Below, piece by piece: positions 1-7,494 of a DNA stretch of 18,445 bases. Position numbers and translations under genes: made by a program. The notes under the pieces are model-generated. The model saw nothing but the letters and a program-made list of their open reading frames with translations. It was not told where the DNA came from and did not search any database. Numbering within the stretch: position 1 is the stretch's first letter; every line of letters starts with the position of its first letter. Source of the stretch: Cyanothece sp. UBA12306 (GTDB lineage: Bacteria; Cyanobacteriota; Cyanobacteriia; Cyanobacteriales; Microcystaceae); the NCBI GenBank assembly GCA_003448685.1, contig DLXW01000106.1, positions 6,746 to 25,190 of the forward strand, given 5' to 3'.

Positions 1-213
1 AAAAGGAAAAGATCCAGCAAATACCCCACAGGCTAAACCACGAGCAATCGCTGCTGGAGTTCCTCGCAACCGGCGGAATTTTAATAACCAATAGCGGCAA
101 GATCGATTCCATCGAAAACCTAGACGTTTAACCTGTATATTAGATTTGGGAGGTTTTTTTTCCTTCGTTAACACCGAAACTCGAGAATAATTAGAAGAAT
201 TATTTAAGGCCAT
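1..213 (-). CDS. DUF2062 domain-containing protein, N-terminal part (cut by window edge)
   Basis: An open frame of 71 codons starts at the ATG whose complement is at 211-213 and runs without a stop off the left edge. The first 25 or so residues are polar. They are followed by a basic stretch and then RRLRGTPAAIARGLACGVFA and GSFPF, which resembles the opening of the DUF2062 membrane domain. Members are small inner-membrane proteins of unknown function with several hydrophobic helices; those would lie beyond the window. The gene is divergent from mnmE, with 113 bases between the two starts, so both promoters should lie in that gap. The family call rests on the motif only, because most of the domain is outside the window. 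Confidence 0.7.
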   Translation of the reverse strand, partial: MALNNSSNYSRVSVLTKEKKPPKSNIQVKRLGFRWNRSCRYWLLKFRRLRGTPAAIARGLACGVFAGSFPF

Positions 214-326
214 TACTGGTCAAAATTAAATAACTATTTTTCTATATTACCAGTCTTTTTCATAATCGATAATCGCAAAAAAACCTTTATCAACAAGAGA
301 AAATATCTTGTAGTTAAGTAAAGTTT

Positions 327-1709
327 ATGGTTGAAATTGTTACATCAGGAGACACGATAGCCGCGATCGCTACTGCTATTGTTCCCCAACAAGGGAGTAT
401 TGGAATTGTACGTCTATCGGGAAGCGAATCCCTAATAATCGCCCGTCAGCTTTTTCATACTCCTGGGAAACAAAAATGGGACAGTCATCACATTCTCTAT
501 GGTTACATCCTTGATCCCCAAACTCAACAGGTGATCGATGAAGCCCTATTATTATTGATGTTAGCTCCTCGTTCTTACACCCGCGAAGATGTGATTGAAT
601 TTCATTGTCACGGGGGTATTATTCCTGTACAGCAGGTGCTGCAATTGTGTTTAGAACAAGGGGCAAAATTAGCCCAACCTGGAGAGTTTACCCTAAGAGC
701 GTTTCTCAATGGCAGAATTGATTTAACCCAAGCTGAAAGTATTGCCCAATTAGTGGGAGCGCGATCGCCTCAAGCTTCTCAAATGGCTGTGGCAGGGTTA
801 CAAGGCAAATTAGCCCATCCTATTCGTCAATTACGCGATCGCTGTTTGGATATTTTAGCGGAAGTTGAGGCGAGAATCGATTTTGAGGATGATTTACCCT
901 CTTTAGACCAAAATTTGATTATAGGGGGGTTACAGGGGATTTTAGGAGAAGTTCAGACTATTTTGGCTACGGCTGATCGAGGGGAATTATTGCAAACTGG
1001 GTTAAAGGTGGCGATTGTGGGCCGTCCTAATGTGGGAAAATCAAGTTTGTTGAATGCTTGGAGTCGTAGCGATCGCGCTATTGTTACGGATTTACCAGGG
1101 ACAACGCGGGATGTAGTCGAGTCTCAGTTAGTGGTGGGCGGAATTCCGATCCAGGTCTTGGATACGGCTGGGATTCGCGATACAGTGGATACAGTGGAAA
1201 AAATTGGGGTTGAGCGATCGCGTCATGCTGCTGAACAAGCAGATCTTATTTTACTAACTATTGATGCTCAAATAGGATGGACGAAGGAGGATGAGGAAAT
1301 TTATCAATTGGTTCAGGATTGTCCTTTAATTTTAGTTATTAATAAGGTTGATTTGGGTTGCTCTGATTCTCTTCAATTGCTACCAGAAATTCAGCAAATT
1401 GTCAAGACAGTTGCTTCACAAAATCAAGGTATTGAGGACTTAGAACAAGCAATTTTAGCTTCAATTAAAATGAAAAATATTGAGGCAGCTAATCTTGATT
1501 TAGCAATTAATCAACGACAAAAAGAAGCTTTGATTCGAGCTAAAATTGCCCTAGAACAGGTAGCAGAAACTATTGCCAATCAACTTCCTTTCGATTTTTG
1601 GACAATTGATTTAAGATCCGCTATTCAAGCATTAGGAGAAATTACGGGAGAGGAGATTATTGAATCAGTTTTAGAGCGAATTTTTAGTAAGTTTTGTATT
1701 GGAAAGTAA
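327..1709 (+). CDS. mnmE: tRNA uridine-5-carboxymethylaminomethyl modification GTPase MnmE (TrmE)
   Basis: MnmE works with MnmG to modify U34 of the wobble position in certain tRNAs, in the cytoplasm, using a folate one-carbon donor and GTP hydrolysis. The 460-residue length is normal. The N-terminal folate-binding domain occupies about residues 1-120, then comes a helical region interrupted by the GTPase domain (about 222-375). GTPase motifs visible are GRPNVGKSS from residue 232, DLPGTTRD at 255-262, DTAG at 279-282 and NKVD at 339-342. The C-terminus FCIGK carries the catalytic cysteine (C457) at its conserved place. The ATG at 327 gives the usual N-terminus; no strong ribosome-binding site is visible. 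Five HIP1 octamers fall inside the gene. It converges on frp across only 38 bases. Confidence 0.98.
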   Translation: MVEIVTSGDTIAAIATAIVPQQGSIGIVRLSGSESLIIARQLFHTPGKQKWDSHHILYGYILDPQTQQVIDEALLLLMLAPRSYTREDVIEFHCHGGIIPVQQVLQLCLEQGAKLAQPGEFTLRAFLNGRIDLTQAESIAQLVGARSPQASQMAVAGLQGKLAHPIRQLRDRCLDILAEVEARIDFEDDLPSLDQNLIIGGLQGILGEVQTILATADRGELLQTGLKVAIVGRPNVGKSSLLNAWSRSDRAIVTDLPGTTRDVVESQLVVGGIPIQVLDTAGIRDTVDTVEKIGVERSRHAAEQADLILLTIDAQIGWTKEDEEIYQLVQDCPLILVINKVDLGCSDSLQLLPEIQQIVKTVASQNQGIEDLEQAILASIKMKNIEAANLDLAINQRQKEALIRAKIALEQVAETIANQLPFDFWTIDLRSAIQALGEITGEEIIESVLERIFSKFCIGK

Positions 1710-1715
1710 TGGCAA

Positions 1716-1748
1716 AATTTAGAATTTAGAATTTAGAATTTAGAATTT
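1716..1748. repeat. Heptamer tandem repeat (AATTTAG)n
   Basis: Four perfect head-to-tail copies of AATTTAG (1716-1743) are followed by a five-base partial copy. The array fills the short gap between the convergent mnmE and frp genes and touches the frp stop codon. Short heptamer arrays of this kind (STRR) are known in cyanobacterial intergenic DNA. No transcription terminator is visible in this gap. Confidence 0.85.
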
Positions 1749-2068
1749 TACATACGAGCCAGAGCATTAATCTTGGCCAACTTGTTCGGCTCTAAAGCTT
1801 TTAATTCATCGAGACTCAGCCATCCTTCTTTGAGTAAGCGAGCAAAGACGAAGATAAGGACTGAATACCTATAGTCGTACTTGCCATCGATCTCATGCCT
1901 TCTGGCACTCAAGAAGTCGTGCAGTCGCCACAAGTCATCAATCTCAGCAGTATCAATCGCTTTTTGTCGCACTTCCTCAATCAGACTGTTGATTTCTCGC
2001 TCGTAAGCTCTCTTAAAAATCTCATCAGCCGCTTTCTTCTCATTTTCAGACCAGTTAATTTCACTCAC
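1748..2068 (-). CDS. frp: Fluorescence recovery protein (FRP)
   Basis: FRP binds the C-terminal domain of photoactivated orange carotenoid protein, speeds its return to the dark form and detaches it from phycobilisomes, restoring light harvesting. The 106-residue all-helical protein contains the family signature DDLWRLHDFLSARRHEIDGK at 44-63. W47, H50, D51 and R57 align with functional W50, H53, D54 and R60 of Synechocystis FRP as I recall that sequence, at a constant offset of three. The start is a GTG at 2066-2068; an in-frame TAA lies directly before it and the only other methionine is the last residue, so no longer ATG start exists. The gene looks complete. It lies 232 bases downstream of the truncated ocp, the usual ocp-frp order, and may have its own promoter in that gap. 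Confidence 0.93.
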   Translation of the reverse strand: MSEINWSENEKKAADEIFKRAYEREINSLIEEVRQKAIDTAEIDDLWRLHDFLSARRHEIDGKYDYRYSVLIFVFARLLKEGWLSLDELKALEPNKLAKINALARM

Positions 2069-2300
2069 TTAATCATTACCAAAGGTTGGATTTGAAAAAA
2101 GGTAGCTTTTTACAATACAAAATAGGGCTTGCTTGCTACCTGAGGACTTCCCAAGAAGAATTTATCCAATTTTATCAAGGAAATATTTAGACATCACTAT
2201 AGCGTGACCATACCTGTTGTGCCTACCAAGATATTTGGAACATTTTCTTATTTGGAAGTCCCCTATATTCGGATTGAAATTTCTCTCACTTAGCCCTTTT

Positions 2301-2912
2301 CTAGCGAACTAGGTTTAAGAGTTCTTTAGGAGATGCTAGTAAATCTATAGCTACAAAGAAAACTTTGTTTTCAGGGTTGAGCAAGAAGCGCCAGGCTATA
2401 TTCATGCCCACATTGCCCCCAAACCAAGGGGTTTGCACTTTGCCAGTCACTTTGATCTGAGTATAGCCCTCATCTGCCGATTCCTCAACTCCCTTTTCTG
2501 GGATTAACTTGAGGTTTTGGCATTCTTCCCTAAAAAACTGTAGCACCTTATCCTTACCCACAATCGGTTTTTGGAAGGGAGGTTGCAAAGCCCCATCAGC
2601 AGCAAACAGGGCGATAAGCTTGTCAAAATCGTTGGCATTCAAGTTGTTCATGTAGTCCAGAACGGTGGGGTTGCTAACGCCTTCAATCTTGACTTGAGTG
2701 CGTTGGGACATATCTTTGGGAGGAACTACTGGTTCTGCTACGCGTGAGTAGCTACCTAATTTGCTGGTATTGAAGCCCATATCCACTACAGCATTGCGTA
2801 AGACAGTAATTTGCTGGCCCGGATCAAGTCCCTGAATCGTTTGCAACACTGCTGAAGCATTGGCAGAAAGCTTGTATCCTTCGGGAATGGGAGCCACACT
2901 TCCCTCGTCCAT
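2301..2912 (-). pseudogene. ocp: Orange carotenoid protein, 5'-truncated (C-terminal domain plus linker only)
   Basis: OCP binds a keto-carotenoid across two domains; blue-green light separates them and the N-terminal domain quenches phycobilisomes. The frame here encodes 203 residues, against about 317 in full-length OCP. It opens at MDEGSVAPIPEG, which aligns near residue 117 of Synechocystis OCP, so most of the helical N-terminal domain is absent. An in-frame TGA sits three codons before this ATG, and no other frame of the 54 bases up to the Uma2 gene resembles the missing part. What remains is well preserved: R39 (R155 equivalent), the interdomain linker, and a CTD with Y87 and W174 (Y201 and W288, carotenoid keto-group contacts) and E130 (E244). 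It is either a recent pseudogene or a C-terminal-domain-only protein. Independent CTD homologues exist in cyanobacteria, but they do not usually keep NTD residues as this one does. Confidence 0.88.
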
Positions 2913-2941
2913 CCACTTTGATCATGTCCCGAGCAATAGTA

Positions 2942-2958
2942 GCTTAATATTATTAAGC
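2942..2958. repeat. Perfect inverted repeat GCTTAAT-ATT-ATTAAGC
   Basis: A 7-base perfect stem with a 3-base loop sits between the end of the Uma2 gene and the start of the truncated ocp, directly beside a second inverted repeat. It marks the region where the front of ocp has been lost. It could be a hairpin in RNA or a scar of rearrangement. Confidence 0.6.
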
Positions 2959-2981
2959 CCTCCAAATTATACAATTGGAGG
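2959..2981 (-). terminator. Possible hairpin at the end of the Uma2 gene
   Basis: CCTCCAA (2959-2965) and TTGGAGG (2975-2981) form a perfect 7-base stem around a 9-base loop. The structure overlaps the Uma2 stop codon at 2967-2969. On the minus strand the stem is followed by GCTTAATAATATT rather than a clean T run, so termination efficiency is uncertain. If it works, it would limit read-through from ccs1 and the Uma2 gene into the ocp remnant. Confidence 0.4.
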
Positions 2982-3572
2982 TAAAATCGACGTTAGACTG
3001 AGCATCAAACGAGGGAGTGCTAGGGGTGTCACCTGATGGGGTTCATTAAGAATTAAATGGCTAGTATAACCTGTAGGAGTGGGATCACGGAAAATGTGAA
3101 GTTGGCGGTTTTTAACATCTAATACCCAATAATCAGCAATATTTGCTTGAGCATAAAGTTTTTCTTTGATTTCGCAGTCTTGTTTGAGAGTTGAATCTGC
3201 AACTTCTACTACAAGATAAACTTCATCGGGACGAGGATGATGGTCAGCGTAATCTAAAATGGTTCCTTTGGCAATAATTAGATCGGGTTCGGGTTCGGAA
3301 AAATTATCAAGTCGAATGGGATCTTGGGTACTCACAAAAACAGACTGATCCGCAAGTAGTCTATCGAATTGAGTCGCTAATAAGCGTAAAGCAGTCACAT
3401 GAGGTATTCCTTTAGCAGTCATCAGGATAATTTGTCCGTCAATTAGTTCAGTCCTTTCATCGGGATCAAGAATACCTAATTCACTCATCTGATGATATTC
3501 TTGAACTGTCCAACGTTTAAGAGAAACTGTTTCTAGAGGTACAGTTTGGAGTGGGATATTTAAAGAAGTCAT
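2967..3572 (-). CDS. Uma2-family restriction endonuclease-like protein (DUF820)
   Basis: This 201-residue protein has the layout of the Uma2/DUF820 family, a PD-(D/E)XK nuclease fold found in many copies in cyanobacterial genomes; biological roles are mostly unknown. Visible motifs are DERTELIDGQI with E42, EPEPDLII with D97, YLVVEVADST with E123, and the distal helix D132-x3-K136 leading to YAQANIADYWVLDV. These are the usual positions of the active-site acidic and lysine residues, so the enzyme looks intact. Its ATG lies only two bases after the ccs1 stop codon, so it is probably co-transcribed with ccs1. It ends 54 bases before the truncated ocp. Copies of this family vary in location between strains, so a recent arrival here is plausible but not shown. 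Confidence 0.9.
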   Translation of the reverse strand: MTSLNIPLQTVPLETVSLKRWTVQEYHQMSELGILDPDERTELIDGQIILMTAKGIPHVTALRLLATQFDRLLADQSVFVSTQDPIRLDNFSEPEPDLIIAKGTILDYADHHPRPDEVYLVVEVADSTLKQDCEIKEKLYAQANIADYWVLDVKNRQLHIFRDPTPTGYTSHLILNEPHQVTPLALPRLMLSLTSILPPIV

Positions 3573-3574
3573 AG

Positions 3575-4942
3575 TTATTTTTCTGTTTTATTGTTAGCTG
3601 TTTCCAAGTTATCTAAAATGGCTAATAATTCCCGTTCAAAAGTGACTTGTGCGCGATTAGTTTTCCCACCAAGATAACAGCGATCGCCTTCTTGTAATAC
3701 CCAAATTTGGGAATGGGAAACATAACTCATAATCACCCCAAGCATCAATAAACCAAACCCAGTATAAACAAAAGGAATGCCAGGATCAGCTTTGATTTGT
3801 AATCCCGTACTGCCAATTAATTCATGTATTTTCAGGGTAACACCATCAATATCAATTGCCATTCCTGGACGAATAGCAGTAAAAAGATCGCCATTTTTGT
3901 CGTAAACCATCATGGTTCCCTGTAAGTCTCGAGTTAATAGAGATACCCCTTCACTCAAATCTGGTTTAATAGGAATCCAAGTTCCCCAAAGATTTCCTTC
4001 TCCATCACCTTTTAAGGGAGCAACAGGAATTTGAAAAATAGGACTATTATTAACTTGAGCCTTAACCGCAGCAATTCCCCAACTAGTTTGATAAAAAGTA
4101 ACTCCTTCATGGCGTAAAGGTTGATTGACAAAAATTGTTTTACGATCTAACTCTTCTCCTTGATTATTAATTACAGAAAGATCGGAATAAAACTGATCAA
4201 TATCACCATTAGGGGTATAATCAATCCAAAATCTATTAACCCTAATTCCCCAATCCTTGGGAATTAAGGAACTCGAAAAAGGTCCAGCTTCAATAATATT
4301 TTTGACTTGAAAACTTGTACCGCTAGGAATCATTTCTTGTGCCAAGAATCCTGTTAATGCTCCCCCAATTGCTCCCCCGAGAATTATCAACATAGCAGCA
4401 TGAACAATAATAGGTCCAATTCGTCCAATAATTCCTTTACGAGCATAGATAGATTGATTATCTTGGAATACTTTATAACCCTTATTTTCTAATAAAGGAA
4501 TCACACTAGAGACAGATTTGTTGCTAACTTGTCCGCTTAAAGCAAGTTTTTCAAACTGTCTGGGTTTCTGATAAAAACGCCAACTACGGGCAGCTTTTAG
4601 AGCAGGAAATTGACGGTTAAAAGTACAAGCAGTGAGACTGGTTCCTAATAAAATTAATAAAGATAAAAACCACCAAGTAGTATAAACATGATTTAAGCCT
4701 AAAATCAAAATAACTTGCCAGGTTAAAAAGCCAAATAATGCTGGTTGTTCAGGATAATTTTCTTGATAAAAAGCTAAACTCTCTCCTTGTTCAATAACAG
4801 TTCCACTAATACTAAATAAGGCAATAACTAATAAAAGAATAATGGCCAAACGCAAATCAGCTATGGTTTTAAGAATTTGCTGCCATGCTTGTTTAATTAA
4901 TGAGCCAAAATCGTTGTTTTGGGAAGCATCAGAAATGGTCAT
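3575..4942 (-). CDS. ccs1: Cytochrome c biogenesis protein Ccs1 (ResB family)
   Basis: Ccs1 (CcsB/ResB) pairs with CcsA in System II cytochrome c maturation, bringing haem across the thylakoid or plasma membrane and keeping apocytochrome cysteines reduced for haem ligation. The 455-residue length matches cyanobacterial members. Membrane segments appear at about 31-50, 70-85 and 89-106, then 175-198, and a last one at 392-409 after a large lumenal domain. H181 (IIVHAAML) and H410 ([10 protein letters not shown]), flanking the third-loop and final segments, are candidate conserved haem-associated histidines. The lumenal stretch contains [18 protein letters not shown], characteristic of ResB. 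The ATG at 4940-4942 gives the expected polar N-terminus before the first membrane segment. A HIP1 site lies at 3680-3687. The gene is divergent from psbK with 250 bases between them, room for two promoters. Confidence 0.95.
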   Translation of the reverse strand: MTISDASQNNDFGSLIKQAWQQILKTIADLRLAIILLLVIALFSISGTVIEQGESLAFYQENYPEQPALFGFLTWQVILILGLNHVYTTWWFLSLLILLGTSLTACTFNRQFPALKAARSWRFYQKPRQFEKLALSGQVSNKSVSSVIPLLENKGYKVFQDNQSIYARKGIIGRIGPIIVHAAMLIILGGAIGGALTGFLAQEMIPSGTSFQVKNIIEAGPFSSSLIPKDWGIRVNRFWIDYTPNGDIDQFYSDLSVINNQGEELDRKTIFVNQPLRHEGVTFYQTSWGIAAVKAQVNNSPIFQIPVAPLKGDGEGNLWGTWIPIKPDLSEGVSLLTRDLQGTMMVYDKNGDLFTAIRPGMAIDIDGVTLKIHELIGSTGLQIKADPGIPFVYTGFGLLMLGVIMSYVSHSQIWVLQEGDRCYLGGKTNRAQVTFERELLAILDNLETANNKTEK

Positions 4943-5192
4943 AGTTGAAATTTATCTAAAGATTTAAGACTGGCAATGCAAAAATGTGGTAAGTATTTTT
5001 TACCATCAAGATTGTTGTCTAACTGATCATCATTATATCTTTAAATCCAAGGTAAATTTTTGTCAGCACTATCGGTTTAAAAACAAGAACTAAAACAGTC
5101 CTTTGAAAATCAATGATTGTCAATGGCATAACTCATGGTACGATCTTGTTTGATCCATTAAAAATAAAACTAAGGGAAGGTAAATTAAGAAT

Positions 5193-5330
5193 ATGGAATT
5201 AGCTCTTTTATTAGCCAAATTGCCTGAAGCCTATCAAATTTTTGATCCTTTGGTAGATGTACTACCCGTTATTCCTCTTTTCTTCTTAGCACTTGCTTTT
5301 GTATGGCAAGCTGCTGTCGGATTCAAGTAA
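5193..5330 (+). CDS. psbK: Photosystem II reaction centre protein PsbK
   Basis: PsbK is a one-helix subunit of the photosystem II core near CP43 in the thylakoid membrane. The gene encodes 45 residues: a short leader of eight residues (MELALLLA) that is normally removed, then [18 protein letters not shown], a family hallmark, and a single membrane helix ending WQAAVGFK. The leader/mature boundary at K9 matches known PsbK processing. A purine-rich AAGGGAAGG at 5172-5180 lies 12 bases before the ATG and may serve as ribosome-binding site. A strong intrinsic terminator begins 28 bases after the stop codon, so the gene is probably expressed as a short single-gene transcript. Confidence 0.98.
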   Translation: MELALLLAKLPEAYQIFDPLVDVLPVIPLFFLALAFVWQAAVGFK

Positions 5331-5357
5331 GTTTTGAGTTAATCTCGTTAAGATATA

Positions 5358-5391
5358 ATAGGGGTATCTTCGACGAGATACCCCTATTTTT
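5358..5391 (+). terminator. Intrinsic terminator after psbK
   Basis: A perfect 12-base stem, ATAGGGGTATCT (5358-5369) with AGATACCCCTAT (5376-5387), encloses the six-base loop TCGACG and is followed by a run of five T (5387-5391). It lies between psbK and the pirin gene in the right orientation to end the psbK transcript, and separates the two genes transcriptionally. Confidence 0.93.
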
Positions 5392-5432
5392 GTCAATAAA
5401 TGCTAAATTGACTACTTAAAGTTAAAGCTAAA

Positions 5433-6134
5433 ATGATTAATCTGCGTCGTTCTCAAGAAAGAGGCCTTGTTGATTTTGGTTGGCTAGATAGTAGACACAC
5501 TTTTTCTTTTGGTCATTACTACGATCCCAATTTTATGGGATTTTCTAGCTTAAGAGTGATTAATGAAGATAAAGTTATCCCAGGTAAGGGTTTTGCTACC
5601 CACGGACATCATGAGATGGAAATCATTACCTATATTATTGATGGTGCCTTAGAACATCAAGATAGCTCAGGAAATAGGTCAATTATCCGTCCTGGAGATG
5701 TGCAAAGGATGTCAGCAGGGACAGGTATCAAACATAGTGAATATAATGCTTCTGAGAGTGCTCCAGTTCATTTACTACAAATTTGGATTTTACCCGATAC
5801 TCCAGGGTTAGAACCAAGTTATGAAGAAAAGCATTTTTCAACTCAAGATAAACAGGGAAAATTAAAGTTAATTGGTTCAAAAAATGGTCGAGATGGTTCA
5901 GTTACTATTCACCAAGATGTTGATTTGTATAGCTCTATTTTAAGTAATGGAGAAACAGTTAAACATTCTTTAAATAACGAGAGAAAAGCTTGGATACAAG
6001 TAGTTCAAGGTTCAGTTCAATTAGAAAATTATCAACTTTATATAGGAGATGGAGTAGCTATTTCTGATGAACCAAGTCTCTCTTTAACAGGAATTTCTGA
6101 TAAGTCTGAAATTTTGTTATTGGATTTAAGATAG
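5433..6134 (+). CDS. Pirin family protein (YhhW-like bicupin)
   Basis: This 233-residue protein is a bacterial pirin of the short, YhhW-like type, a bicupin metalloprotein. E. coli YhhW shows quercetin 2,3-dioxygenase activity in vitro, but the physiological role in cyanobacteria is unclear. The N-terminal cupin has HTFSFGHYYDP (22-32) and the metal-binding set H57 and H59 (in GFATHGHHEMEIITY), H101 and E103 (in GTGIKHSEYN), matching YhhW ligand spacing. RPGDVQRMSAGTGIKHSE is a family signature. The C-terminal cupin (about 140-233) lacks metal ligands, as usual. The ATG at 5433 gives MINLRRSQERG, the standard start. The gene is monocistronic between the psbK terminator and an IS-like remnant that begins within about 20 bases of the stop codon. 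Confidence 0.94.
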   Translation: MINLRRSQERGLVDFGWLDSRHTFSFGHYYDPNFMGFSSLRVINEDKVIPGKGFATHGHHEMEIITYIIDGALEHQDSSGNRSIIRPGDVQRMSAGTGIKHSEYNASESAPVHLLQIWILPDTPGLEPSYEEKHFSTQDKQGKLKLIGSKNGRDGSVTIHQDVDLYSSILSNGETVKHSLNNERKAWIQVVQGSVQLENYQLYIGDGVAISDEPSLSLTGISDKSEILLLDLR

Positions 6135-6151
6135 TGATAGTAATAATTTTT

Positions 6152-6249
6152 GGAGTAAGACTCGCTGGTACTTGTATTAGAAAGCATCACTCGTTGAATC
6201 AGGAATCTCCCGCTACATTGCCTGATTCTATTAGCGGTGAGAGTGTCAA
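6152..6249 (+). mobile_element. Remnant of an IS200/IS605-family right end
   Basis: The stretch ends in GGTGAGAGTGTCAA (6236-6249), very close to the reverse complement of a second end at 13733-13746 (13 of 14 bases). Such ends follow tnpB (orfB) genes of IS200/IS605 elements in cyanobacteria. One frame reads RLAGTCIRKHHSLNQESPA, which looks like the decayed C-terminal tail of such a transposase-associated protein; no other part of the gene remains. Two interleaved inverted repeats are present: GAATCAGG (6196-6203) with CCTGATTC (6221-6228), and CCGCTA (6210-6215) with TAGCGG (6232-6237), typical of structured single-strand ends. Assignment is by pattern and memory of the family, not by a database match. 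Confidence 0.5.
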
Positions 6250-6280
6250 ATATGCCTTACAATATCGTATTTTAAAAAGT

Positions 6281-6610
6281 CTACAAAATTATACACAAAG
6301 GTGATATTTCTGGTCTTTGTTCATAACTACACTTGAGCATAACTGTTTTTCCTTGTCTATTTTTAGCTTTGCATAAAACTGCTCCATCCCCATCATTATC
6401 TTCTGCTTCACATCGCCAAGCTTCTAATTTATTTCCGTGAGCAAATGCTCTGAGGTTTCGTTCAGCTGGTTTTCTAATCTGGCGACTTTCAGGGTTTTCT
6501 AAGAGATTGTGTAAGGCAATAATGATCACAATGATCACAATCAATAGACCAATAATCAAATCCACCATAGAAAAGTTTTTCTCTTGTTTACTTTGATAAT
6601 TTAAAGGCAT
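6281..6610 (-). CDS. Small membrane-anchored hypothetical protein with four cysteines
   Basis: I do not recognise a family. The 109-residue protein has a polar N-terminus, one strongly hydrophobic segment at about 16-34 rich in isoleucine and valine, and a soluble C-terminal part with four cysteines (C67, C80, C94, C106) spaced 13, 13 and 11 residues. The even spacing suggests two disulfides in the periplasm or lumen. EAEDNDGDGAVLCKAKNRQG has an acidic turn that might bind a cation, but this is inference. The start at 6608-6610 is ATG; a second ATG at residue 15 (6566-6568) would place the hydrophobic segment at the very N-terminus like a signal anchor, and is a fair alternative. The base composition is like that of its neighbours. 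Confidence 0.6.
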   Translation of the reverse strand: MPLNYQSKQEKNFSMVDLIIGLLIVIIVIIIALHNLLENPESRQIRKPAERNLRAFAHGNKLEAWRCEAEDNDGDGAVLCKAKNRQGKTVMLKCSYEQRPEISPLCIIL

Positions 6611-6672
6611 TGGTTAAAAATTGGCAATTAATTTAAGTACCTTGACACAAATCAACTTTAATTATGCAGTGA

Positions 6673-6723
6673 GTGGGGAAGAGAGGGAAGACAAAAATTA
6701 AACTATTGCTTAATTCTCCCCAC
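6673..6723. repeat. Imperfect inverted repeat between two small minus-strand genes
   Basis: GTGGGGA (6673-6679) pairs with TCCCCAC (6717-6723), and an inner AATTAA/TTAATT pairing tightens the loop. The arms carry purine-rich GAGAGGGAAG-type sequence. It could be a transcript-end hairpin for the gene at 6781-7101 or a dispersed intergenic repeat; no clear T run follows the stem on the minus strand. Confidence 0.45.
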
Positions 6724-6780
6724 ACTCTCTACCCCGTCAAGTTTTCGAACTTAATGGATTTTTTTCTATCAAAAAATTGA

Positions 6781-7101
6781 TCAGAAAGGAAGAGATAATC
6801 GTACTCTTTCTTCAGGAGCAGGACGTTCTTCTCGAATATCAAGAGAGGGAGAACCATTACGATCAAATATTCTTATTCTTGTTTGTGGTCTGCGTTGTTC
6901 TTCTAATCCGACATTTAAGCGACCATTGTCTCCCGAAATTCTAACATTTGTTCTCGAACGACGATAACGATCATTAGAAGTATTAATTCTAATATTATCT
7001 CCAAGTTCAATGATTTGAGCTCTTACTGGCAATATAATTAAGGAAACTGAACTAACAATTAAGCCACAACTAAACAATTTACAAACTAAATTTTGTGCCA
7101 T
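6781..7101 (-). CDS. Small exported arginine-rich hypothetical protein
   Basis: I recognise no family. From the ATG at 7099-7101 the product has 106 residues: a signal peptide (basic K8, hydrophobic core about 9-25, cleavage likely after LPVRA at 28) and a mature part of about 78 residues rich in arginine, asparagine and aspartate. The mature part has short repeating beta-strand-like units, NIRINTSNDR, NVRISGDNGR and RIRIFDRNG, suggesting a small beta protein in the periplasm or outer envelope. The frame extends five codons upstream to a TTG, but GGAG (7111-7114), nine bases before the ATG, supports the ATG. It is transcribed in the same direction as the gene at 6281-6610, 170 bases away, with a hairpin between, so the two need not be an operon. 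Confidence 0.65.
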   Translation of the reverse strand: MAQNLVCKLFSCGLIVSSVSLIILPVRAQIIELGDNIRINTSNDRYRRSRTNVRISGDNGRLNVGLEEQRRPQTRIRIFDRNGSPSLDIREERPAPEERVRLSLPF

Positions 7102-7494
7102 CGGAATGATCTCCAAAAAATGGTAGATTAAGAACCAACATAAACTAAATTATAGCTATATATTTACTTTATTATCTTCACCCAATTGGATGATTAATCA
7201 GACACTTAAATGATGACATCATGATATATTATCTGATTTTTCTACTGAATAAAATACTGATTGTTCTCAAAATATTTTTTTAAAATTCTTCTTTTTCTAT
7301 CTGTAAAAATCAAAGAAAATAAAGGAACGATCTTTAAGAGCAATTTTTGTTGCCTTTTTAATTAACAAAAAAAACAAAAATAGATTATTATGATTGGCTA
7401 ATCTAATGTGACATTGCCAAATTTCTCAGAAGTATTACAATTAATGATAATCGTAGGCGATCGCTTACAATATAATGATTATCAAAGGTAACAA
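7102..7494. other. Divergent intergenic region with promoter-like elements, no gene seen
   Basis: This is the longest gene-free stretch and separates the exported protein (-) from tldD (+). It is very AT-rich. Visible items are a near-palindrome ATGATGACATCAT at 7210-7222 (possible operator), a hairpin TTTTTGTT (7344-7351) with AACAAAAA (7364-7371), a HIP1 octamer at 7457-7464, and a perfect TATAAT at 7471-7476 placed 18 bases before the tldD ATG. If that hexamer is the -10 element the tldD leader would be only about 12 bases; no good -35 is seen. I find no tRNA, small ORF with support, or known riboswitch. Confidence 0.5.

Noticed and set aside
1716..1748. Heptamer array considered as a CRISPR-like repeat.
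   Set aside because: Units are seven bases with no spacers; no cas gene is present.
1895..2095. Plus-strand frame opposite frp.
   Set aside because: Shadow of the frp gene, which is clearly real on the minus strand.
2786..2974. Minus-strand 62-codon frame overlapping the start of the truncated ocp, considered as the missing N-terminal part in another frame.
   Set aside because: Its residues have no resemblance to the OCP N-terminal domain, and most of it lies antiparallel in frame to real ocp codons.
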